A stretch of 17,112 bases of DNA from Clostridia bacterium (GTDB lineage Bacteria > Bacillota_A > Clostridia > Oscillospirales > CAG-272). The notes under the pieces are model-generated. The model saw only the letters and a program-made list of their open reading frames with translations, was not told the origin of the DNA and did no database searches. Numbering within the stretch: position 1 is the stretch's first letter; each line of letters starts with the position of its first letter. This document shows positions 6,548-12,981 of this stretch, in pieces. The translations under genes and the position numbers were made by a program. The stretch spans positions 1 to 17,112 of the forward strand of contig JAFUQY010000301.1 of assembly GCA_017472105.1 (NCBI GenBank), written 5' to 3'.

Positions 6548-7859
6548 ATGCTCTTTTACCATAGACACGCTCGCCGTCATGCCGCTCCAGCAGAACCGGA
6601 ACGATCTCACGGTGATATGCCGCAGTGTCTTCGGCGACGGTTTCGATGAAGTGTTCGCTGTGACCGGTGACCTCGTCCGCGTATTTCTCAACCAGCAGAT
6701 ACACCGGATTCTCCCGATGCGCCGCGACATAATCGTCCAGCAGCTCGTTTTTGATCCGTTTTCCGACAGCTTCCAGACGGCTGAGACGATCCTTCTTCAC
6801 GTTTTCCGCCACCTGATCGGGCATCACTGCCGCCTCCGTACCCGCACGCTTGGAATACGGGAAAATGTGCAGATGCATGAACCGCGCATCCTCACAGAAC
6901 GACACGGTGTCAGCAAAGTCTTCTTCCGTCTCACCGGGGAATCCGACGATCACGTCCGCAGAGAGCGTCACATCCGGAATCGCATCTTTCAGCCGGTGAA
7001 TCGCGTCCAATGCCATGTCCCGGTTGTACTTGCGGCGCATCTTCGCCAGTGTCCGGCTGCATCCGCTCTGGATGGACAGATGGAAATGCGGCAGGAGCTT
7101 CGGAATTGCCGACACAATCTCAAGAAAATGCGGCGTGAGTACCGTCGGGTCAAGCGATCCGAGACCGATCCGCTCGATGCCGTCGATTTCTGCAACATCC
7201 GCGATCAGGGAGGCGAGGGCATATCCGTACGGCTGACGGCTTTCGAAATCCAATCCGTAGGCGGCGGTTTCAATCCCCGTCAGAATCACCTCGCGGCATC
7301 CGTTTTCCGCAAGTGCGGTGATTTCGGCAAGAACCGTCTGAGGAGCCTTGGAGCGAACCGGACCGCGCGCCGTCGAGATGATGCAGTACGAACAGCGGTT
7401 GTTGCATCCGTCCTCGATCTTCACGTACGAGCGTGTCCGCATGGGTGTCACCACGGTCATTTCCACGGCACTGCGGTCATCCGGCGGCAGAACGGCGTTG
7501 GTTTCACCTGCGTAGCTGTCTACGAGCAGGTCGAGAATCTTCTTCGGAAGGGAAGCCTTGCCCCCGTTGCCGCGCACGAAAACCACGTTGGACAGCGCAC
7601 AGGCGTCATCGGGCGAAATCTGCGCGAAGCATCCCGTCACCGCGACTTTTTTGGCGTTCTGAGCGGCGCGACGGATCATCTGCCGGGATTTGCGGTCGCT
7701 TTCCGCTGTGACGGTGCAGGTATTGACGACGGCGAGGTCACATTTTTCGCCGAACGGAACGATTGTGACGCCGTGTCTGGCAAGCTCTTCCGAAAAAGAG
7801 TCGGATTCGTACTGATTGACCCGGCATCCGAGGGTCAGAATGGAAACGGTGTATGGCAT
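6546..7859 (-). CDS. mtaB: tRNA t6A37 methylthiotransferase MtaB
   Basis: The 437-residue radical-SAM enzyme adds a methylthio group to N6-threonylcarbamoyladenosine 37 of tRNAs reading ANN codons. The order is typical. The N-terminal UPF0004 domain carries cluster cysteines C12 (LGCRVNQYES, the MtaB-type variant), C48 (NTCTVT) and C77 (TGCFAQ). The radical-SAM core has C152, C156 and C159 (CNNRCSYC). Further core motifs are ILTGIETAAYG, LHLSIQSGCSRTLAKMRR in near-canonical form, and VIVGFPGETEEDF. A C-terminal TRAM-like part follows. The start ATG (7857-7859) has GGAGG just upstream and a strong promoter at 7890-7918. Length and motifs argue for MtaB over MiaB or RimO. It may also receive read-through from the gene starting at 8620. 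Confidence 0.94.
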   Translation of the reverse strand: MPYTVSILTLGCRVNQYESDSFSEELARHGVTIVPFGEKCDLAVVNTCTVTAESDRKSRQMIRRAAQNAKKVAVTGCFAQISPDDACALSNVVFVRGNGGKASLPKKILDLLVDSYAGETNAVLPPDDRSAVEMTVVTPMRTRSYVKIEDGCNNRCSYCIISTARGPVRSKAPQTVLAEITALAENGCREVILTGIETAAYGLDFESRQPYGYALASLIADVAEIDGIERIGLGSLDPTVLTPHFLEIVSAIPKLLPHFHLSIQSGCSRTLAKMRRKYNRDMALDAIHRLKDAIPDVTLSADVIVGFPGETEEDFADTVSFCEDARFMHLHIFPYSKRAGTEAAVMPDQVAENVKKDRLSRLEAVGKRIKNELLDDYVAAHRENPVYLLVEKYADEVTGHSEHFIETVAEDTAAYHREIVPVLLERHDGERVYGKRA

Positions 7860-7889
7860 AATTGCCTCCGGTTTAACTTTGATTGTACT

Positions 7890-7918
7890 ATTATATCACA
7901 CCCGTGCGGATTTGTAAA
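7890..7918 (-). promoter_or_regulatory. Strong sigma-A promoter of mtaB
   Basis: On the minus strand TTTACA (plus 7913-7918), a 17-base spacer ending TGA, and a perfect TATAAT (plus 7890-7895) form an extended -10 promoter, located between the stop of the upstream gene (7925) and mtaB. Confidence 0.75.
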
Positions 7919-7924
7919 GTGCGG

Positions 7925-8620
7925 TCAGCGCATCGCCGTCAGTTTTTGTCCGATGGCGTTGTACAGCGGGTTTCCGGTCGGCGTGATGAAGGGCAGCTCC
8001 AGTGCAATTTCGTCCCGCACCTGTTCTGCCGGAAGTTCAGTGAGACAGAGCCGGAAATACCACTGCACAGCGGGAGGGCGGCGTTTTTCATGCACATGCC
8101 GGCGGTAATTTGCGATGCGGGAGCGGATCCACGTCCTGTGCCGGGGTTCTTCCTGTGCCAGATACCGCAGAACAAGCAGGGACGCATCAAAGCACTCGCC
8201 GATTCCGTCGTCCATGGTGCCGTAGCATGTCGTTTTCAGACGCAGGAGCGTGGCTTCATGCATGCGGTTCAGCTCCGGGAGAAACGGGTGTGAAGTCTCC
8301 GACGCAAACCGTCGTGCCATCGAAAGCATCTCCAGTTCATACGAGTTGGCGGAAAGAATATGCGTTTTCGGCAGCAGTCCCGTAACAGTCGGCAATTTGT
8401 TCCCGCCGTTGTATGGAGGGATCAGAAAGAACGGATACATCCGGTTGCCGCGGTTGTCGCAGTTTCCGGGATATCGCACGCCGGTATAGAAACGGTTGGC
8501 TTCTTCCGTGGAACAGACTGCCCGCAGAACACCGTCGGCAAACGCGGATTTTTCGGCAGAGGAAACAGATTCACCGCAGATGAGCCGTCGGTTCAGATCC
8601 ATACAGGTATCGTATATCAT
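7925..8620 (-). CDS. Unrecognised 231-residue protein with a consensus promoter
   Basis: I place the start at ATG 8618-8620, which has AAAGGA 8 bases upstream. A longer reading to 8821 would run through its own promoter and into the divergent upp leader. The protein is soluble with no signal peptide or membrane helix: [13 protein letters not shown] at the start, a central [20 protein letters not shown] segment, a helical [16 protein letters not shown] part and a basic [11 protein letters not shown] patch. I cannot assign a family or catalytic site. It has scattered cysteines but no clear CxxC pair. The gene is divergent from upp and is followed by mtaB on the same strand without a visible terminator. 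Its promoter is consensus and carries a 0A-box heptamer just after the start site, suggesting tight on/off control. It is judged real from its start signals and codon pattern. Confidence 0.72.
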   Translation of the reverse strand: MIYDTCMDLNRRLICGESVSSAEKSAFADGVLRAVCSTEEANRFYTGVRYPGNCDNRGNRMYPFFLIPPYNGGNKLPTVTGLLPKTHILSANSYELEMLSMARRFASETSHPFLPELNRMHEATLLRLKTTCYGTMDDGIGECFDASLLVLRYLAQEEPRHRTWIRSRIANYRRHVHEKRRPPAVQWYFRLCLTELPAEQVRDEIALELPFITPTGNPLYNAIGQKLTAMR

Positions 8621-8634
8621 CAGTTGTTCCTTTG

Positions 8635-8641
8635 TGTCGAA
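8635..8641 (+). promoter_or_regulatory. 0A-box heptamer in the leader of the minus-strand gene
   Basis: TGTCGAA matches the Spo0A-box core. It sits about +7 to +13 relative to the predicted minus-strand start near 8647, a position where binding would be expected to repress, as known for abrB-type control. A 7-mer alone is weak evidence. Confidence 0.4.
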
Positions 8642-8653
8642 CAGGTTTTCCTG

Positions 8654-8682
8654 ATTATACCGCAATTGCAGGAATCTGTCAA
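8654..8682 (-). promoter_or_regulatory. Perfect-consensus sigma-A promoter
   Basis: On the minus strand TTGACA (plus 8677-8682), exactly 17 bases, and TATAAT (plus 8654-8659) match the consensus at all 12 positions. It drives the unknown gene starting at 8620 with a leader of about 27 bases. Confidence 0.85.
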
Positions 8683-8696
8683 GCAGGTGAGGGAAA

Positions 8697-8703
8697 TGTC
8701 GAA
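8697..8703 (+). promoter_or_regulatory. Second 0A-box heptamer, between the divergent promoters
   Basis: TGTCGAA is followed by an A-run (ATGTCGAAAAAA, 8696-8707), close to the extended Spo0A box. It lies roughly 50 bases upstream of the minus-strand start and about 55 upstream of the predicted upp start. Confidence 0.42.
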
Positions 8704-8720
8704 AAAATTTACGGAAAGCC

Positions 8721-8749
8721 TTGCAATGACGGGGAGATTGGGTTATAAT
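8721..8749 (+). promoter_or_regulatory. Sigma-A promoter of upp
   Basis: TTGCAA (8721-8726), 17 bases and TATAAT (8744-8749). The start would be near 8756, giving a short leader of about 33 bases. No PyrR-type or uracil attenuator is visible in that leader. Confidence 0.75.
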
Positions 8750-8788
8750 AAAGAAGATAAAAACCAAACGAGCGAAAGGATGCACCCT

Positions 8789-9424
8789 ATGAACACTGAA
8801 ACACTTCATGTCGTTGACCACCCGTTAATCAAGCACAAGCTCTCCATTATGCGAGACAAGGATACCGGCTCCAAGGATTTCAGACAGCTTCTGGACGAAA
8901 TCGCCATGCTCATGGGCTACGAAATCACCCGCGATCTTCCCACCGAGGACGTTGTGATCGAAACTCCCATCACCAAAATGACCGCGCAGAAGATCGGCGG
9001 CAAGAAACTGGCGATCATCCCCATTCTCCGTGCGGGTCTCGGCATGGTGGACGGCATTCTCAGCCTCGTTCCCGTTGCCAAGGTCGGTCATATCGGTCTG
9101 TACCGCGATCCCGATTCCCACGAACCCGTTGAATACTACTGCAAGCTCCCGTTTGACATCGAAGAACGCTATACCATCGTTTGTGACCCCATGCTTGCCA
9201 CCGGCGGTTCCGCATCCGACGCGATCACGATGCTCAAGAACAAGGGCGTTCATCAGATCAAGCTCCTGTGCCTCGTTGCCGCTCCCGAAGGCGTGGAACG
9301 GATGCAGGCGGATCATCCCGATGTACACATCTACACCGCAGCTCTCGACGAATGCCTCAACGACCACGCGTACATCGTACCCGGTCTCGGAGATGCCGGC
9401 GACAGACTCTTCGGAACCAAGTAA
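8789..9424 (+). CDS. upp: Uracil phosphoribosyltransferase
   Basis: The 211-residue enzyme makes UMP from uracil and PRPP in pyrimidine salvage. ATG 8789 is preferred over the ATG at 8780 because AAAGGA (8775-8780) is then 8 bases away. The open frame continues upstream to 8360 but that part overlaps the promoter and a minus-strand gene. Diagnostic segments are [20 protein letters not shown] at the N-terminus, [13 protein letters not shown], the PRPP loop [13 protein letters not shown] (residues 130-142) and the C-terminal uracil-binding [13 protein letters not shown]. Length is normal and nothing is missing. It has its own promoter and is followed by a terminator, so it is largely monocistronic. 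Confidence 0.97.
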   Translation: MNTETLHVVDHPLIKHKLSIMRDKDTGSKDFRQLLDEIAMLMGYEITRDLPTEDVVIETPITKMTAQKIGGKKLAIIPILRAGLGMVDGILSLVPVAKVGHIGLYRDPDSHEPVEYYCKLPFDIEERYTIVCDPMLATGGSASDAITMLKNKGVHQIKLLCLVAAPEGVERMQADHPDVHIYTAALDECLNDHAYIVPGLGDAGDRLFGTK

Positions 9425-9444
9425 AACCAAAAAATCACGACATC

Positions 9445-9472
9445 GGCGGGGACATCCCTGCCTTTGTTTTGT
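9445..9472 (+). terminator. Rho-independent terminator after upp
   Basis: GGCGGGG (9445-9451) pairs with CCCTGCC (9456-9462) around an ACAT loop, followed by TTTGTTTTGT (9463-9472). The U-run ends immediately before the ribosome site (GGAG 9474-9477) of the next gene. Confidence 0.75.
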
Positions 9473-9483
9473 CGGAGTAAATC

Positions 9484-10485
9484 ATGAAAAGCTTTACCGT
9501 CAATCAGAACGACGCCGGACAGCGGCTTGACAAATTCATCACCAAAGCCACCGAAGGCATGCCGAAATCCCTCCTGTATAAGTTCATCCGCACCAAGAGG
9601 ATCAAGCTCAACGGCAAAAAGGCGCACGAAAACGATATTCTCACCGCGGGCGACGTGATTGAAATGTACATCCCCGACGAGTTCTTCGGCGGAGCGGAGG
9701 CAGGTCCCGATTACAGCCGCGTGAAGATCGTGCCGGATATCGTGTATGAGGACGAGAACATCCTGCTGTGCAACAAGAAGCCGGGGATTCTCGTGCATCT
9801 CGGGGACGAGGGCGACAAAAACACCGCGGACGCCGCCGAGAGGGAAACCCTCATTTTCGCCCTGACCGCGTATCTCGTCAACAAGGGTGAGTACGATCCT
9901 GCATCCGAAGCCTCCTTTGCGCCCGCGCTGTGCAACCGGATTGACCGCAACACCGGCGGCATCGTGATTCTCGCGAAGAATGCGATGACCCTGCGCGCCG
10001 TCAACGAAGCCATCCGCGAAAACCGCGTGCAGAAGCGATATCTCTGTGCCGTTCACGGAAAGCTGACCGGCGAGAAGACCCTCACGGCGTGGCATTCCAA
10101 GGACTACAAAACCAATACCGTGAAAATCTTCGACGACCGCAAGCCCGGCACGAAGGAAATCATCACGAAGTACCGCGCGCTCGACTACGATCCGAAGCAT
10201 AATCTGACCCTTCTTGAGGTGACGCTGATTACGGGACGCACCCACCAGATCCGCGCACACATGGCTCACATCGGGCATCCGCTTCTCGGAGAGGGAAAGT
10301 ATGCCCGCAACGCCGAAGACAGAAAGCTCGGATTCTCTTCTCAGGCGCTGTACTCCTGTGCCGTGAAGTTCGATCTGCCGGATGAGCTTGCCTATCTCAG
10401 CGGCAAAACATACACCGTCAGCGAAAAGGACGTGGACTTCCTGCGGCTCTTTCCCGACTTCCGTTTTGTCAAAAACTTCCGGTAA
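9484..10485 (+). CDS. RluA-family 23S rRNA pseudouridine synthase (RluC/RluD-like)
   Basis: The 333-residue enzyme isomerises uridine to pseudouridine in RNA, most likely 23S rRNA. An N-terminal S4 RNA-binding domain spans about residues 9-65 (AGQRLDKFITKA, KSLLYKFIRTKRIKLNGKKA). The catalytic domain has VYEDENILLCNKKPGILVH and NRIDRNTGGIVILAKN, with D154 as the expected catalytic aspartate; the usual HRLDRDTSG appears here as NRIDRNTGG. RTHQIRAHMAHIGHPLLGE is also conserved. The start ATG 9484 has GGAG six bases upstream. No promoter separates it from the upp terminator, so it may rely on read-through. The exact target uridines cannot be told from sequence. Confidence 0.92.
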   Translation: MKSFTVNQNDAGQRLDKFITKATEGMPKSLLYKFIRTKRIKLNGKKAHENDILTAGDVIEMYIPDEFFGGAEAGPDYSRVKIVPDIVYEDENILLCNKKPGILVHLGDEGDKNTADAAERETLIFALTAYLVNKGEYDPASEASFAPALCNRIDRNTGGIVILAKNAMTLRAVNEAIRENRVQKRYLCAVHGKLTGEKTLTAWHSKDYKTNTVKIFDDRKPGTKEIITKYRALDYDPKHNLTLLEVTLITGRTHQIRAHMAHIGHPLLGEGKYARNAEDRKLGFSSQALYSCAVKFDLPDELAYLSGKTYTVSEKDVDFLRLFPDFRFVKNFR

Positions 10486-10509
10486 TCGGGATTGTTCATA
10501 GAATATTCC

Positions 10510-10538
10510 TTGTATTGCACCGGGAAATGCGGTATAAT
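10510..10538 (+). promoter_or_regulatory. Sigma-A promoter of the Rnf-like operon
   Basis: TTGTAT (10510-10515), 17 bases and TATAAT (10533-10538). The start would be near 10545, about 45 bases before the TTG start at 10590. I see no clear Rex site or 0A box. Confidence 0.65.
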
Positions 10539-10589
10539 ATTAAGATAAGAATCAACCATTTCAGACTTTGATAAAAGAGGTGACAGAAT

Positions 10590-11870
10590 TTGGCATATAC
10601 CTTCAGCGGCGGTGTGCGCGTTGACGAATACCGGATCACAAACCGCTGCCGGATCGAGGCACTGCCCGCACCGAAAACCGTAACCATTCCGCTCTGCCGT
10701 CAGATGCCCGCTGTCGTGCCGGGTCAGACCGTGACGATCGGCGAAAAGCTGACTGCGGACGGTGAAGATACCTGTCCCGTACATGCAAGCGTATCGGGAA
10801 CCGTTCTTGAAATCATCCGCCGCACCACACCCGAGGGACAGGACGACGCGGTTGTGATCGAGAACGACATGCAGGGAACCGTGAGTCCCGCGCTCTCTCC
10901 CATGCAGAAAAAACTGACGGAAACCGACACGGCTGAGATCGTAAACGTGATCCGTGAAGCCGGAATCCGCGAAAACGGCGTGCCGTTCTATGTAAAAATA
11001 CGTGACGCGGCAGGGAAGGCGGACAAGCTCCTCATCAACTGCATCGAGAGCGAGCCGTTTCTGACCGTCGCACACCGTCTGATGCTCGAGCACCCGGCGG
11101 GAATCGTCAACGGCGCGAAGATTCTCCTGAAAGCGCTCGGCGTCCGCACTGCGTGGATCTGCATTGATGAGCACGATCCCGACGCGATTCAGAAAATGGA
11201 GGACGTGACCGCGGGCAGCAGGCTCTTTGATGTGAAGCTGTTCAAGGCTAAGTATCCCCAGTCCGACCCGCGCCAGCTCATTTACGCCGCAGCCGGAACC
11301 GAAGTCGCCGCATCTGCCGAGGAATACGAATCGGGATGCGTCACGGTGAATCCGGAAACCTGCTGTGCCGTCTACCGCGCGTTTGCCGAGGGTATGCCCC
11401 AGGTGGAACGCATCCTCACGGCGTCCGGCGACTGCCTGAAAAAACCGAAAAATCTCAGTGTGCCCATGGGAACCTCCGCATCCGCTGTCATCGCATTCTG
11501 CGGCGGACTGGTGAAGAAGCCCAAGCGGATTCTCTCCGGCGGCGTCATGACCGGTTTTGCACACTGGGACGGTCAGATGCCCGTGACGCACAGTACCAAT
11601 GCGGTCATCCTGCTCTCCGACAGCTTCGGCAGACGGAACCGCGAAAATCCCGCCTGTATCCGGTGCGGCAAGTGCGTGGACGCGTGTCCGATGCATCTCA
11701 TGCCCCTGTACATCGCCCGTTACGCGGCTGTCGGCAAATATAAAAAAGCCGTCGAGCTGGGAGCACTGAACTGCCGCGAATGCGGAACCTGTGCTTATGC
11801 CTGTCCCGCCGGCGTTGAAATCACCCAGCTGATCCGCACCGCGAAAATTGCCGCAGAAAGAGAGGGCTGA
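10590..11870 (+). CDS. rnfC: RnfC-like subunit with lost NADH/FMN loop
   Basis: The 426-residue product starts at TTG 10590 behind AGAGGTGA (10576-10583). In a normal Rnf complex RnfC binds NADH and FMN at the cytoplasmic face. The scaffold is clear: FSGGVR, PVHASVSGTV (63-72), a SLBB-like middle, and two 4Fe-4S motifs, CIRCGKCVDACP (356-367) and CRECGTCAYACP (395-406). Yet the glycine-rich GIVGxGGAGFPT loop expected after IREAGI reads RENGVPFYVK (127-136). The expected KYPQGGEKQL reads KYPQSDPRQL (221-230), the usual ECEP is ESEP (153-156), and PVxKGTSG is PVTHSTNA. I infer that NADH oxidation is lost while both iron-sulfur clusters remain. It is the first gene of the operon; rnfD begins 3 bases past its stop. 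Confidence 0.85.
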   Translation: MAYTFSGGVRVDEYRITNRCRIEALPAPKTVTIPLCRQMPAVVPGQTVTIGEKLTADGEDTCPVHASVSGTVLEIIRRTTPEGQDDAVVIENDMQGTVSPALSPMQKKLTETDTAEIVNVIREAGIRENGVPFYVKIRDAAGKADKLLINCIESEPFLTVAHRLMLEHPAGIVNGAKILLKALGVRTAWICIDEHDPDAIQKMEDVTAGSRLFDVKLFKAKYPQSDPRQLIYAAAGTEVAASAEEYESGCVTVNPETCCAVYRAFAEGMPQVERILTASGDCLKKPKNLSVPMGTSASAVIAFCGGLVKKPKRILSGGVMTGFAHWDGQMPVTHSTNAVILLSDSFGRRNRENPACIRCGKCVDACPMHLMPLYIARYAAVGKYKKAVELGALNCRECGTCAYACPAGVEITQLIRTAKIAAEREG

Positions 11871-11872
11871 CG

Positions 11873-12979
11873 ATGGATCAGAATACTGTAATCCCGGATG
11901 CTGAGGTTGTGGAAACTCCCGCGGAAACCACCGGAACTCCCGCCGAGACCGCTGAGATTCCCGCAGAAAAGCCCAAAGCATCCTTCCGAAAGAAAAAACA
12001 GGCGGAGATGCCCGAGAAATTCACCGTATCTCCCGCTCCCTTCGTAAAAAGCCCCGAAACCGTCTCCACCATGATGCTGGACGTAATCATCGCGCTCATC
12101 CCGGCATATCTGTGGGGCATCTACGTCTTCGGATTCCGTGCAGCTGCCATCGCGCTGGTATCGATTGCCTCCGCTCTTCTCTCCGAAGCGGTCGTACGCT
12201 TTCTCCTGCGCAGACCGGCAAGCATCGGTGACTTATCCGCCGTTGTGACCGGGCTTCTCATGGCGATGCTCATGCCCGTGTCGGTTCCGCTCTGGGTTCC
12301 GGCGGCAGGCTCCTGCTTTGCCATCGTTGTCGTCAAGCAGATTTTCGGCGGCATCGGCAATAATTTCGTCAATCCCGCGCTCGCCGGCTGGATGTTCCTC
12401 ACCTTCTTCGGCGATCATCTCACAAAATTCCCACAGCCCGGCGCAAAAATCAACTCCTTTGCCGTAACTCTTGCGGAGGATGATATCACCCTCGGCGTCA
12501 ATCCGCTTCTCGCACTGAAAGCCGGGGAGCTGCCCGAGACCAACCTGTTCGACATGATGATCGGCAATACGCCCGGTGCGATCGGCGAGGTTTCCTCCCT
12601 GCTTCTCATCGCCGGCGGTATTTATCTGCTGTGGAGACGCGTGATTTCGTGGCACATTCCCGCCGCATTCATCGGAACCGCCGCGCTGATCACCTTCGTT
12701 CTGCCGCAGTACACCGGAATCCCGCTCGATTTCATGCTGTACGAGATTTTCGCGGGCGGACTGATCCTCGGTGCCTTCTTCATGGCGACGGACACGACCA
12801 CATCCCCGGTCACCGTTCTCGGCAAGCTGATCTACGGCATCGGATGCGGCATTCTTACTGTGGTCATCCGGTATTTCTGCGATTCCGCCGAGGGAATGCA
12901 CTGCGCGATCCTTGTGATGAACCTGCTGGCGTGGCCCATTGAAAAGCTCACCATGCCCCGCAGATTCGGAGGTAAATAA
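11873..12979 (+). CDS. rnfD: RnfD-like membrane subunit with N-terminal extension
   Basis: This 368-residue multi-spanning protein belongs to the RnfD/NqrB family. Recognisable parts are STMMLDVIIALIPAYLWGIY (65-84), SAVVTGLLMAMLMPVSVPLW (122-141), VVVKQIFGGIGNNFVNPALA (152-171) and ISWHIPAAFIGTAALITF. It is unusual in two ways. First, it has about 50 extra residues before the family core, rich in Pro, Glu and Thr (TPAETTGTPAETAEIPAEKP) and then Lys. Second, the loop that normally reads (S)xATPL and carries covalent FMN on Thr reads TLGVNPLLAL (206-215), so Asn210 sits at the acceptor site. ATG 11873 follows AGAGGG (11861-11866). Spacing to both neighbours is 2 bases, which implies co-translation. 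Family identity is strong; loss of flavinylation is inference from remembered motifs. Confidence 0.87.
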   Translation: MDQNTVIPDAEVVETPAETTGTPAETAEIPAEKPKASFRKKKQAEMPEKFTVSPAPFVKSPETVSTMMLDVIIALIPAYLWGIYVFGFRAAAIALVSIASALLSEAVVRFLLRRPASIGDLSAVVTGLLMAMLMPVSVPLWVPAAGSCFAIVVVKQIFGGIGNNFVNPALAGWMFLTFFGDHLTKFPQPGAKINSFAVTLAEDDITLGVNPLLALKAGELPETNLFDMMIGNTPGAIGEVSSLLLIAGGIYLLWRRVISWHIPAAFIGTAALITFVLPQYTGIPLDFMLYEIFAGGLILGAFFMATDTTTSPVTVLGKLIYGIGCGILTVVIRYFCDSAEGMHCAILVMNLLAWPIEKLTMPRRFGGK

Positions 12980-12981
12980 AC

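Noticed and set aside
6579..8108. 509-codon plus-strand open frame opposite mtaB
   Set aside because: It is antisense to the radical-SAM gene, crosses its promoter and the end of another gene, and has no recognisable domain or ribosome site.
8360..8788. N-terminal extension of upp in the same frame
   Set aside because: It would include the upp promoter and overlap the divergent gene. Uracil phosphoribosyltransferases start at the residues encoded from 8789, where the ribosome site fits.
8621..8821. 67-residue N-terminal extension of the unknown minus-strand gene
   Set aside because: It would cover the perfect promoter at 8654-8682 and enter the upp coding start; ATG 8620 has its own ribosome site.
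9331..10278. 315-codon minus-strand frame opposite the pseudouridine synthase
   Set aside because: The opposite strand encodes a full S4 plus RluA-family enzyme, and this frame crosses the upp terminator.
10392..11981. 529-codon minus-strand open frame opposite rnfC
   Set aside because: It is antisense to a clear RnfC homologue with two 4Fe-4S motifs, has no family features and runs across the operon promoter. GC-rich codon bias opens the opposite frame.
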